Source of the DNA: Burkholderiales bacterium
GTDB lineage: Bacteria > Pseudomonadota > Gammaproteobacteria > Burkholderiales > Casimicrobiaceae
Direction of reading: 5' to 3'
Length of the DNA stretch: 34,520 bases
Assembly (NCBI GenBank): GCA_014378555.1
Contig: JACMNN010000023.1
Span: forward strand, 1 to 34,520
Shown here in pieces: positions 1 to 7,313 of the stretch (position 1 is the first letter of the stretch; every line of letters starts with the position of its first letter). The position numbers and the translations under genes were made by a program. The notes beneath the pieces are model-generated. The model was not told where the DNA came from, did not search any database, and saw only the letters and a program-made list of their open reading frames with translations.

Positions 1-538
1 GCCGTCCATGCTTGCGCTTAGCGACGACATTCCCGGCAGTCGCGAATGGCTGGCGCACTGCGGCTCACTGAGTAAAGTGCTGAGCCCGGGGCTACGCGTG
101 GGCTGGATGATCGCACCGGCCGCGCTGCTCGCCAACGCCACTATGTGCAAACAATTTTCCGACGCCCACACCAGTAACCTCACCCAAGCCACGGCTGCGC
201 ATTACCTGACCTTGGGCAGGATGGATGCAGCGCTCAATGTGGTGCGCAAAACCTACGCCGAACGCGCGCTGGTGATGGCCGAATGCCTGCGCAAGGAGCT
301 AGGCAACGCCATCGAATTTAATCAGCCGCATGGCGGCATGTTCTTCTGGGCCAAACTCACCGAAGGCCGTAACGCAAACGACTTTGCCAAGCGCGCTATT
401 GAAAAGCTAGTTGCCTTCGTTCCCGGCGCACCGTTCTTCGCCCGCGATCCTGATTTATCGACGCTGCGATTGTCTTTTGCAACGGCCGATGTGGCGAAGA
501 TTGAGGAGGGAATTGGCCGGTTGCGGCAGGCGTTGTAG
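1..538 (+). CDS. PLP-dependent class I/II aminotransferase (LysN/2-aminoadipate transaminase-like), C-terminal part
   Basis: The reading frame is already open at base 2, so the gene starts upstream of the window; the ATG at 8 is probably internal. The visible 178 residues are the C-terminal half of a fold-type I aminotransferase. The motif SLSKVLSPGLRVGW carries the lysine expected to form the Schiff base with PLP, followed by the small-domain strands (HGGMFFWAKL) and the arginine-containing LRLSFA motif that binds the substrate carboxylate. This pattern fits the family of 2-aminoadipate, aromatic and branched-chain aminotransferases. The substrate cannot be told from the fragment. A MocR regulator at 26089 shares the same fold, but no HTH domain can be seen here because the N-terminus is missing, so a MocR-type protein is not strictly excluded. 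Confidence 0.85.
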   Translation, partial: PSMLALSDDIPGSREWLAHCGSLSKVLSPGLRVGWMIAPAALLANATMCKQFSDAHTSNLTQATAAHYLTLGRMDAALNVVRKTYAERALVMAECLRKELGNAIEFNQPHGGMFFWAKLTEGRNANDFAKRAIEKLVAFVPGAPFFARDPDLSTLRLSFATADVAKIEEGIGRLRQAL

Positions 539-557
539 TTTCTGGTGATTGCTGGTT

Positions 558-576
558 GTTTACCGGTAAACGGTAT
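558..576. promoter_or_regulatory. Probable higBA operator overlapping the -10 box
   Basis: GTTTACCGGTAAAC at 558-571 is a perfect 14-base palindrome. An overlapping inverted repeat, TACCG-N5-CGGTA, spans 561-575. A plausible -10 hexamer, TATAAC, lies at 574-579, nine bases before the toxin ATG at 588. Type II toxin-antitoxin operons are usually autorepressed by the antitoxin bound to such a palindrome over the promoter. No good -35 box is evident. The site is seen in the sequence; its use by HigA is inferred. Confidence 0.6.
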
Positions 577-587
577 AACATGCAGCC

Positions 588-866
588 ATGATTAAGTCCT
601 TTCAATGCGAGGACGCTGCGCAACTGTTTGCGGGTAAGCGCGTCAAGCGATTTGCCAACATTGCGAGCGTTGCCGTCCGCAAGCTGCAGCAGCTAGACAG
701 CGCTGCGACGCTGGACGCGATGAGGGCGCCGCCGGGTAACCGGTTTGAAGCATTGGCCGGTGATCGTCGCGGCCAGCACAGCATTCGCGTCAATGATCAG
801 TGGCGCGTCTGCTTTGTGTGGAAAGCCGAAGGTGTCCACGACGTTGAAATCGTCGATTACCACTGA
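588..866 (+). CDS. higB: HigB-type mRNA interferase toxin (RelE/ParE superfamily)
   Basis: This 92-residue protein has the full length and signature of HigB toxins: an N-terminal MIKSF strand, the helix with FAGKRVKRF, the PPGNRFEAL turn, and the C-terminal strands GQHSIRVNDQWRVCFVW and VEIVDYH. HigB toxins are ribosome-dependent endoribonucleases that cleave translated mRNA. Eighteen bases separate it from the downstream XRE-type antitoxin gene, so the order is toxin first, as is typical of higBA and opposite to most type II systems. The palindrome over its promoter (558-571) suggests autoregulation. All expected family blocks are present and the frame is intact, so it is probably functional. 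Confidence 0.9.
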   Translation: MIKSFQCEDAAQLFAGKRVKRFANIASVAVRKLQQLDSAATLDAMRAPPGNRFEALAGDRRGQHSIRVNDQWRVCFVWKAEGVHDVEIVDYH

Positions 867-884
867 ACAGCAAGAGGCCATGTC

Positions 885-1202
885 GTGAAAAAATCCATTC
901 CAGCCCCCAAGAACGCAATGCGCCCCGTGCATCCTGGCGAAGTTCTGCGTGAGGATTACCTGCTACCGCTGGGTATGAGCGCGAACGCGTTGTCGATCGC
1001 GCTCAAGGTGCCCGCTTCACGCATCAACGACATCGTGCTCGAACGGCGTGGCGTCACGGTCGACACCGCCATGCGGATCGTGCGCTATTTCGGCGGCGAC
1101 GTGCAAAGTTGGATGAATCTGCAAACTGCGTACGAAATCAAGGTGGCCGAGAAACTGTTATCGAAGAAAGTGTTGGCTGATGTTCAGCCGATGGCGGCGT
1201 GA
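885..1202 (+). CDS. higA: HigA-type antitoxin, XRE-family DNA-binding protein
   Basis: This 105-residue protein begins with a GTG codon at 885 preceded by GAGG about eight bases upstream. The nearby ATG at 880 is out of frame and stops at once. The segment from MRPVHPGEVLREDYLLPLGMSA to the MRIVRYFGG helix is the classic HigA/VapI helix-turn-helix domain (about residues 12-75), and the C-terminal part includes WMNLQTAYEIKVAE. HigA neutralises HigB and represses the operon by binding promoter palindromes. It lies 18 bases after higB and must be co-transcribed with it. Family assignment is secure; binding to the 558-571 palindrome is inferred. Confidence 0.92.
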   Translation: MKKSIPAPKNAMRPVHPGEVLREDYLLPLGMSANALSIALKVPASRINDIVLERRGVTVDTAMRIVRYFGGDVQSWMNLQTAYEIKVAEKLLSKKVLADVQPMAA

Positions 1203-1213
1203 CGCTTTGAGCG

Positions 1214-1375
1214 ATGTTGTGTCACGGTATGTACCAAGGGACGGTTAAAGGGGCACCGACGCAATACAGCCACGTATTTGTGAATTGGCTCGCGCAGCGA
1301 ATCAATCAAGACTCTGATTTTCTGACCAAAGTGCGCGAGCGCCACGGAATGTTGTGCACCCTCTCAAATACCTAA
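1214..1375 (+). CDS. Possible small protein, 53 aa, unrecognised
   Basis: An open frame runs from ATG 1214 to TAA 1373-1375 and overlaps the start of ygjP by 22 bases. Its composition looks protein-like (SHVFVNWLAQRINQDSDFL, then KVRERHG), but I recognise no family and see no convincing ribosome binding site. It fills the higA-ygjP gap almost exactly, so it could be translationally coupled to ygjP, a gene remnant, or chance. Only conservation would decide. Confidence 0.2.
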   Translation: MLCHGMYQGTVKGAPTQYSHVFVNWLAQRINQDSDFLTKVRERHGMLCTLSNT

Positions 1376-1887
1376 ACCACTACCCCGAGCCGCTGCAAGG
1401 GCAAGTCCGTGCGCTTATCGCGGAAAATCGCTTGGGCGAGGTGCTGCAGAAGCGCTATCCCGAGCCGAACACAGTGCGCACCGATAAGTCCCTTCAGGAG
1501 TACACGCTCGCGCTCAAGGCGCAGCATATGAAGAGTGCGGTGACGCCAGGAAAAGTAATTTTCGACAATCATTTGCAGGTAGTGAAACATGCGCTGGGCA
1601 CGCATACGCAAGTGTCGCGGGTGCATGGTGGCAAGCTGGTGGCTAAGCGCGAGATTCGCATCGCCAGCGTATTTATTGATGCGCCGGCGGCATTTCTCAA
1701 AATGATTGTGGTGCACGAGTTGGCGCATCTGAAGCAACGTGAACACGATAAGGCGTTCTATCAGCTCTGCCACCACATGGCAGCGGATTACGCGCAGCTT
1801 GAGTTTGATCTGCGCCTTTATTTAACTCATCTTGATGTAATTAAAACGTCGGTAACGCAGGAAGCCACTCATGACCCACGCAACTGA
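1354..1887 (+). CDS. ygjP: YgjP-like metal-dependent hydrolase (M48-type fold)
   Basis: This 177-residue protein matches E. coli YgjP nearly from end to end as I recall that sequence: the opening LKYLNHYPEPLQGQVRALI, then VSRVHGGKLVAKREIRIASV, then VVHELAHLKQREHDKAFYQLC. The zinc-binding HELAH motif is at residues 121-125, with a further histidine at 131. The E. coli protein has been described as a UTP pyrophosphatase, although the fold and motif are those of small metallopeptidases (YgjP/DUF45). A GTG at 1354 is chosen as start because it places the conserved N-terminus four residues in, as in E. coli; the frame is open further upstream and the ribosome binding site is weak. Its 3' end overlaps the acetyltransferase gene by 17 bases, which indicates an operon. 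Confidence 0.9.
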   Translation: MHPLKYLNHYPEPLQGQVRALIAENRLGEVLQKRYPEPNTVRTDKSLQEYTLALKAQHMKSAVTPGKVIFDNHLQVVKHALGTHTQVSRVHGGKLVAKREIRIASVFIDAPAAFLKMIVVHELAHLKQREHDKAFYQLCHHMAADYAQLEFDLRLYLTHLDVIKTSVTQEATHDPRN

Positions 1888-2410
1888 TCGTCCAACGCCG
1901 CAAGTGCAACGCTTGCACACAGTAACTGATGCACAACTGCAGGCGCTCACCGATGTGTTGATCGATTGCGTGGCGGGTGGCGCGTCGGTGAGTTTTATGC
2001 ATCCGTTGTCACGCGACAAAGCGCTGGCGTTCTGGCAGCAAGTGGCTGCAGGCGTGGCAGCAGGCGAGCGGGCGTTGATGGTGGTGGAAGACCACAACGG
2101 CATTGTCGGTACGGTGCAACTGCTGCTTGATCAGCCCGAGAATCAACCGCACCGAGCGGATGTGTCGAAGATGCTGGTGCACCGTCGCGGTCGACGCTGC
2201 GGGCTCGGTGCAGCGCTGATGCATGCGGCGGAGCGTGTGGCGCGCGACTGTGGAAAATCGCTACTGGTGCTCGATACCGCAAGCGATGAGGCCGCACGGC
2301 TCTACGCACGTATGGGCTGGCAGCAGTGCGGCACGGTGCCTGATTTCGCGTTGTTGCCGCTGGGCGGTTTTTGCGACACCACTTTTTTCTATCGTCGGCT
2401 CACCGCCTGA
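1871..2410 (+). CDS. GNAT-family N-acetyltransferase
   Basis: This 179-residue protein contains the GNAT acetyl-CoA site. The MLVHRRGRRCGLGAALM segment has the RxxGxG pyrophosphate-binding loop at about residues 108-113, preceded by the GIVGTVQLLLDQ strand and followed by LLVLDTASDEAARLYARMGW, a typical motif B region. The acceptor is unknown; relatives acetylate small amines or antibiotics. The gene overlaps the 3' end of ygjP by 17 bases, so the two are probably co-translated. The C-terminal FALLPLGGFCDTTFFYRRL resembles GNAT proteins in which this end closes the active site. Family is certain, substrate unknown. Confidence 0.9.
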   Translation: MTHATDRPTPQVQRLHTVTDAQLQALTDVLIDCVAGGASVSFMHPLSRDKALAFWQQVAAGVAAGERALMVVEDHNGIVGTVQLLLDQPENQPHRADVSKMLVHRRGRRCGLGAALMHAAERVARDCGKSLLVLDTASDEAARLYARMGWQQCGTVPDFALLPLGGFCDTTFFYRRLTA

Positions 2411-2563
2411 AGCAACCTGCTCGCATCTGCCATGTTGTTGTGCAGCGCGAGAATGAAACCGTAGGCTCGCACCCGCTCACCGCGTGCGCTGAACTGAAAC
2501 TTTCGCAGCTAGCTTGCATAGCGCAGCTAAACTGCGCGCAATTCCTCAATCTGGCTGTACTCA

Positions 2564-3631
2564 ATGTCCAAACCCCGTCGCTTCGCACCCGCTGCAGTGC
2601 AATCGTTTATCGCCACTGGATTCGTACGCGTTGGCCTGCCGGAGGATGATGCTCAGATCATTGCGGCGCTGATGACCGACGCCGATATGCAGGGCTCGGA
2701 CGGCCACGGCATCATTCGGATGTTGCCCTACATCACGCGGATCGAAGCAGGCGGCGTCAATAAGCGACCGAACATCCGTGTTGTCAGCGAGCGGGTTGCG
2801 ACTGCACACATCGATGGTGACAACGGCATGGGCCATCTAGTCATGAAACGCGCCGCCGAAATCGCGATTGCCAAGGCGAAAATTGCCGGCATGGCATGGG
2901 TCGGATCGGTACACAGCAATCACGCCGGACCCGCATCGTTGTATGCCCGCATGGCCCTACCTGAAGGCATGCTAGGCCTGTATTTCGCGGTCGGCAATGC
3001 CAACCATTTGCCGCCGTGGGGGGGGCTGGACATGCTGCTGTCGACCAACCCGATTGCGGTGGCGATACCCGCGGGCGAAGAGCCACCGATCGTGCTCGAC
3101 ATGGCCACGACCGTCACCGCCTACGGCAAGGTCAAAGCAAAAGCGCAACGTGGCGAGCAAATGCCTGAAGGCTGGATGATTGACCGCGAAGGCAACCCGC
3201 TGACCGACCCGAAACGCGCGGCGGAAGGTTTGCTGTTGCCGCTTGGCGGCGCGCAGGCGGGCTATAAGGGTTATGGCCTCGCGCTGGTGATCGGCATTCT
3301 GGCGGGCACCTTGAACGGCGCGGCGATGGGCAAAGCGGTGATTGATTTCAATGCTGACGCGGTCACACCGACCAACACTGGACAGGCGATGGCGGTGATC
3401 GATCCGAGCGCATTTGGCGACCCACAGGTTTTTCGCGACAACGTTGACACACTGATTCGCGAATTGCGTGGCAGCAGCAGGTTGCCGGGTGTCGCGCGCA
3501 TCTTGATGCCGGGCGAGCAGAGCTTTGACAAACGCGCCGAGAGTTTGCGCCAAGGTGTGCCGGTTGCCCCGGCGTTGTGCACTGTGCTGGATGCGTTGGC
3601 CGATCGGCTGGGTATACCTCGCTTGGTTTAA
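2564..3631 (+). CDS. Ldh-family (malate/L-lactate/ureidoglycolate-type) NAD(P)-dependent 2-hydroxyacid dehydrogenase
   Basis: This 355-residue protein has the length and blocks of the type 2 malate/lactate dehydrogenase family (COG2055; AllD, YlbC, ComC): the N-terminal helix with SFIATGFVRVGLPEDDA, the GSDGHGIIRMLPYI motif carrying the usual catalytic-region histidine, the DGDNGMGHLVM block, SVHSNHAGPASLYAR, and the C-terminal RLPGVARILMPGE. These enzymes oxidise 2-hydroxyacids or the reverse with NAD(P) and do not have a Rossmann fold. The exact substrate cannot be read from sequence. A Bug-type periplasmic receptor follows 184 bases downstream on the same strand, which suggests uptake and oxidation of a carboxylic acid, but the gap and a hairpin at 3678 leave co-transcription uncertain. 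Confidence 0.9.
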   Translation: MSKPRRFAPAAVQSFIATGFVRVGLPEDDAQIIAALMTDADMQGSDGHGIIRMLPYITRIEAGGVNKRPNIRVVSERVATAHIDGDNGMGHLVMKRAAEIAIAKAKIAGMAWVGSVHSNHAGPASLYARMALPEGMLGLYFAVGNANHLPPWGGLDMLLSTNPIAVAIPAGEEPPIVLDMATTVTAYGKVKAKAQRGEQMPEGWMIDREGNPLTDPKRAAEGLLLPLGGAQAGYKGYGLALVIGILAGTLNGAAMGKAVIDFNADAVTPTNTGQAMAVIDPSAFGDPQVFRDNVDTLIRELRGSSRLPGVARILMPGEQSFDKRAESLRQGVPVAPALCTVLDALADRLGIPRLV

Positions 3632-3677
3632 TTGCAGTTTTGTTGCGGTGGCCTGAGTCGCTATTGGCGGCGCACAT

Positions 3678-3693
3678 AGCGGACAGGTCCGCT
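3678..3693. repeat. Short hairpin in the gap between dehydrogenase and Bug receptor
   Basis: AGCGGA-CAGG-TCCGCT forms a six-pair hairpin. An outer pair TTGTTGC (3640-3646) / GCAACAA (3694-3700) could enclose it. There is no T tract afterwards, so it is not a standard intrinsic terminator. It may be an mRNA-stabilising fold or incidental. Confidence 0.35.
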
Positions 3694-3815
3694 GCAACAA
3701 CGCCAACCGCAGCGGCGGGCTTTGCACATCGATTTCCGTTCGCCCTGAGTCAGCGGCGAAGGGTTTGATGGCGTAAACACAAAAAATTTGAATTTAAAGT
3801 AACGCGAGTATTTTT

Positions 3816-4787
3816 ATGAAAATCATCAACCGTTGCGCAATCCTGTGCTGTGCGTTCACCACCATCGCCTATGCACACCCCAATTCCGCCTACCCCAACA
3901 AGCCGATTCGCTTGGTCATTCCGCTGGCTGCTGGTAGCGCGGTGGACAACGCCGCGCGCATCATTACCCACAAAATGTCGCAGAACATGGGGCAGGCGTT
4001 CGTCATTGAAAACCTGCCAGGTGCGGCAGGACTGAGCGGTGCGGACAAGGTCGCGAAGGCCACACCGGACGGCTACACGCTGGGTGGCTTTAACGACAGC
4101 ATCATGACCATGGTGCCAAACTTAAACCGCAACACGCCCTGGGACATCATCAAAGATTTCGAGCCAGTGTCGTTGGTGGCAACCATTGAATGGGGCCTGA
4201 TCGCCAGCCCGCAAAGCACGTATAAAAATGCGGGCGATCTGATTGCTGCGGCCAAGCTTGCGCCGGGAAAAATCGACTACGCATCGGGCGGCAACGGCAG
4301 CCCGCAGCACGTGGCGATGGCGCTGTTTGCGTCGCAGGCGCGCGTAGCGATGACCCATGTGCCGTACAAGGGCGCGACGCAGGCCGCGACCGACGTGGCG
4401 GCAGGTCAGGTGCCGGTCGCGTTTCAAGGTCTAGCGACGGTGGCGTCGCTGGTGCGCGGCGGCAAGTTGCGGCTGATCGGAGTCACCACAAAGGTTCGTC
4501 ATCCGCAGTTTCCCGAAGTGCCCACCGTGTCCGAAAGCGGACTTGCAGGCTTTGAATTCAACTCCTGGTTCGCCATGCTCGCGCCAGCGGGAACGCCGAA
4601 AGACATCATCACCAAGCTCAACGCCGAAGTGGTGAAAGCGCTGGCCGATCCCGAGGTGCGTGACAAGCTCAATCAGCAGGGCGTCACGCCACGCGGCACT
4701 AGCGCCGACGAATTGGGTGCATTAACCAAAACACAGTTTGAAAAATATGCGCGACTAATTAAAGAGGCGGGCATCAAGGCTGACTAA
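3816..4787 (+). CDS. Bug-family tripartite tricarboxylate transporter substrate-binding protein
   Basis: This 323-residue protein starts with a signal peptide (MKIINRCAILCCAFTTIAYA) and continues as the Bug/TctC fold: YPNKPIRLVIPLAAGSAVDNAAR, then VIENLPGAAGLSGADKVAKATPDGYTL, then HVPYKGATQAATDVAAGQV, and the C-terminal FAMLAPAGTPKDIITKLNAEV block. Bug proteins bind small carboxylates or related metabolites in the periplasm. No TctA or TctB membrane gene is in the window, so this is an orphan receptor, as is common in Burkholderiales. The upstream ribosome binding site is poor (GCGAG eight bases before ATG). The neighbouring 2-hydroxyacid dehydrogenase may act on the ligand, but that is inference. 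Confidence 0.95.
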   Translation: MKIINRCAILCCAFTTIAYAHPNSAYPNKPIRLVIPLAAGSAVDNAARIITHKMSQNMGQAFVIENLPGAAGLSGADKVAKATPDGYTLGGFNDSIMTMVPNLNRNTPWDIIKDFEPVSLVATIEWGLIASPQSTYKNAGDLIAAAKLAPGKIDYASGGNGSPQHVAMALFASQARVAMTHVPYKGATQAATDVAAGQVPVAFQGLATVASLVRGGKLRLIGVTTKVRHPQFPEVPTVSESGLAGFEFNSWFAMLAPAGTPKDIITKLNAEVVKALADPEVRDKLNQQGVTPRGTSADELGALTKTQFEKYARLIKEAGIKAD

Positions 4788-4878
4788 GCCCGCGCGCATC
4801 GATCTTTGTGCCCCCGCAACCAAGTAGCGAGGCGGAGAATCGCGCAGAAATTGTGTGCTCAGCTATGCTCACTGAAGT

Positions 4879-5181
4879 ATGTTTCGCCTCACCCAAGCCC
4901 CCAATCTCGCCATCGCCACTCTCTGGGCCGACGCCCTCAACCGCGAAGGTATAGCTACCAGTTTGCAGCGTACCTTTTTGACCGGCGGCATCGGTGACTT
5001 GCCCCCCGATCAGTGCCTGCCGGAAGTCTGGATTATCGATTCGACGCAGGAAGAGCGGGCGAGAGCACTGTTTCACAACCTGCAAAATATTCCGCAACGG
5101 CGATGGCATTGCGGGTGTGGCGAACTGGTCGAGGGCGGCTTTGAGCAATGCTGGAGTTGCGGCGCGCTGATGCCGCGATAG
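4879..5181 (+). CDS. Small DUF2007-type protein with C-terminal zinc ribbon
   Basis: This 100-residue protein has an N-terminal alpha/beta segment (LTQAPNLAIATLWADALNREGIATSLQ, then EVWIIDSTQEERARALF) matching the DUF2007 putative signal-transducing domain. A C-terminal zinc knuckle follows, with cysteines at 78, 80, 91 and 94 (CGC... CWSC). DUF2007 proteins have a GlnB-like fold and no settled function. The zinc ribbon after DUF2007 is a recurrent betaproteobacterial arrangement. Its 3' end lies 24 bases from the convergently transcribed protease gene, with no visible terminator between them. No signal peptide is present, so it is probably cytosolic. Confidence 0.8.
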   Translation: MFRLTQAPNLAIATLWADALNREGIATSLQRTFLTGGIGDLPPDQCLPEVWIIDSTQEERARALFHNLQNIPQRRWHCGCGELVEGGFEQCWSCGALMPR

Positions 5182-5205
5182 CGCCGCGCGTGCAGCGCTA
5201 GTCGC

Positions 5206-7098
5206 TTACGGCAAAAGCAGCTTCACATACGCCTCGATGTCCGGTGCCGTTGTCCGCAGTGCGCTGAAACCCACAGCGCCGGAGATGAGCGCAGACCCAC
5301 GCAGACCCAGCAGGTAGCTCAGCACCAGGAGACCGTCGGTGGTTACCTGAAACTGCCCATCGCCGTAAATGTCGAGCGCGGGGCGAATTGCATCCAGTTG
5401 CGCCTTGACGGTTACCGGATCGCTACTCGCGGCAGTCAACGCCAGCGCGTTGGCAGTCAATGCGTTGCCAGTGAAGCCGAGCAGGTAGCGCGCGATGAGT
5501 AACCCGTCGGTTGCCGCGTCATATTGATTGGCACTGACACTGTTATCAACGTCAAGCGTTGCGCCGGGTGCGCCGATGTGTGCGGCCCAGACATCGATAC
5601 GGCCCCAGCCGTAAGTGTTGTTGGGTACCGTGGTGGCGACACCTCCGCAGTTGCTGGCCGCCGCGCGGCGAACCGAGGTGCGCATGAAGCTGCGCTTGAC
5701 AGCATCGGGATTGCCGACGAGATTGGGGTGCGCCGACATCAGCAATGCCGCCGCACCGGCGACGTGTGGGCCAGCCATTGATGTACCGCTGAAGGCGGCA
5801 TAACTGTTGCCCGGAATGCTGGACCTAACACTGACGCCCGGCGCGGCAATTTCCGGCTTTATGCGGTTGCTGCCATCAACGGTGACCGGCCCACGACTGG
5901 AGAAAGGAGCGATCTCATCGCTGCCGCTGCTACCGTCAGTTGCGCCTACGGTGAACGATGCCTCGTAGATGCCAGCGGCATCAGTGACAGTCGAACAGGC
6001 AGGTCCAGCGTTACCCGCGCTGGCCACCACCAGAATGCCCGCCGATTGCACGCTTTCGACCACGGTTCGCAACACGTTGACATCGGCGCAGCCCTCGGAA
6101 GCTGGGCAACCCCATGAATTATTGATGACGTGTGGCGCCTTGGACGGGTCGGGGTTGCTGCCGTTGATCATCGTTGGCGCAATGAACCACTGGAAGCATT
6201 CAGCGTACGTGCCCGGCGTGCCATTGCCCTGATCCATATTGCGGCAACCAATCCAGCGCGCGCCGGGCGCGACGCCAATCTGGTTCGAGCCGCCGTCATC
6301 GCCGACCATGGTGCCCATAGTGTGCGTGCCATGCTGATTGTCGTCACAGGCTACCGGCGAACTAAAGCCGCATCCTCCTCCTCCGGGCGTCGGCGCAAGT
6401 TGCGTGTGAATCGCATCATGCCAGCTGTAGTTGTGATCGACGGAGGCGCCATTCCAGCCGCGGTACTTGCCCTTGATCGCTGGGTGGTCCCATGCGTAAC
6501 CGGTGTCCGCTCCGGCAACCACAATGCCTTGCCCGGTGTAACCGGCGGCCCACATGAGGGGAGACTGAATTTTGCTAACGCCGGTTTCGATAGCGTTAAC
6601 GGCTGCTGGTGAGACAGCGTTTTCCTTTGCCTGCGCCTCCAGCGATGGTTTGGCTTGCGCGACGCTAGGGTTAGCCGAAAGCCGGGCCACGTCTGCGCGA
6701 GCCGCGAGTTCTTCGGCGAGCGCCGTGTCACCGCGCACCAGCACCATATTGGTGACCCAGAACGCTCGGTGCTCGACGCCCCGCGCCGACAGCGTGGCAA
6801 GCAGGGCCGCCTGGGTTCGCGCGGCATGGTTGCGCAGCGTTGCAAATACAAACTGGCCGCGCTGTGTCTTGTCAGTCAGCGCGGCCGCAGCCGACAGATC
6901 GGCCTGTTCAGGCAGCAGCACGAGGAACTGACTGGTGCCGTTCTCGGCTAGCTTGCGAACAACCCACGGATCGGCCTTTTGCAGCATCTGCGCTGATGCC
7001 GCGTAGGGCAGGGCTGCGGAAGCAGGAAGTACTGCAATCAGTGCAGCGGCACACCAAAACTGCGCAACAACGACGACGAATTTGAATCTGAAATGCAT
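5206..7098 (-). CDS. Secreted subtilisin-like S8 serine protease with C-terminal dockerin-like repeats
   Basis: This 630-residue preproprotein has a signal peptide (about 1-29), a propeptide-like region (about 40-150; QFLVLLPEQADLS, then VTNMVLVRGD), an S8 catalytic domain and a C-terminal repeat pair. Visible catalytic residues are Asp198 (GADTG), His256 (HGTH), the oxyanion Asn363 (SAGNAG) and Ser440 (SGTSMAGPHVAGAAALL). Residues 515-545 and 575-600 are two similar calcium-loop/helix units (DVDNSVSANQYDAATDGLLIARYLLG and the later YGDGQFQVTTDGLLVLSYLLG), resembling half-dockerin EF-hands. Paired cysteines in the catalytic domain fit export. No Shine-Dalgarno is obvious before the ATG at 7098. 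Likely an extracellular or outer-surface protease; the target is unknown. Confidence 0.93.
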   Translation of the reverse strand: MHFRFKFVVVVAQFWCAAALIAVLPASAALPYAASAQMLQKADPWVVRKLAENGTSQFLVLLPEQADLSAAAALTDKTQRGQFVFATLRNHAARTQAALLATLSARGVEHRAFWVTNMVLVRGDTALAEELAARADVARLSANPSVAQAKPSLEAQAKENAVSPAAVNAIETGVSKIQSPLMWAAGYTGQGIVVAGADTGYAWDHPAIKGKYRGWNGASVDHNYSWHDAIHTQLAPTPGGGGCGFSSPVACDDNQHGTHTMGTMVGDDGGSNQIGVAPGARWIGCRNMDQGNGTPGTYAECFQWFIAPTMINGSNPDPSKAPHVINNSWGCPASEGCADVNVLRTVVESVQSAGILVVASAGNAGPACSTVTDAAGIYEASFTVGATDGSSGSDEIAPFSSRGPVTVDGSNRIKPEIAAPGVSVRSSIPGNSYAAFSGTSMAGPHVAGAAALLMSAHPNLVGNPDAVKRSFMRTSVRRAAASNCGGVATTVPNNTYGWGRIDVWAAHIGAPGATLDVDNSVSANQYDAATDGLLIARYLLGFTGNALTANALALTAASSDPVTVKAQLDAIRPALDIYGDGQFQVTTDGLLVLSYLLGLRGSALISGAVGFSALRTTAPDIEAYVKLLLP

Positions 7099-7313
7099 TG
7101 CAATGAAACTGACCGGATATCGTCAGCAGTATGTGCGCGGAGCGATGATCGGTCAAACGCGGTCAAGACCCGCTGCCATTTGGTCAATCAGCGGGCGGAG
7201 GCGTGCAAAAAATCAGCGCTCACCCACTGCGCTTTGTTTCAGGTGTGCATGCGCATGGCGCTGGATTCTCTGGCATACGCTGCCGACGCGAATCGCAATC
7301 TATATCTGACGAT
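7099..7313. other. 215-base spacer upstream of the S8 protease gene
   Basis: This should contain the promoter of the minus-strand protease and the end of the hydrolase transcript. I see no convincing -35/-10 pair. A short AGCGC...GCGCT pair around 7217-7235 could end the hydrolase transcript, but it is weak. Confidence 0.4.

Noticed and set aside
2972..3727. 251-residue minus-strand open frame
   Set aside because: It lies antisense to the intact dehydrogenase gene, has Arg/His/Gln-rich composition typical of a GC-rich shadow frame, and shows no family motif.
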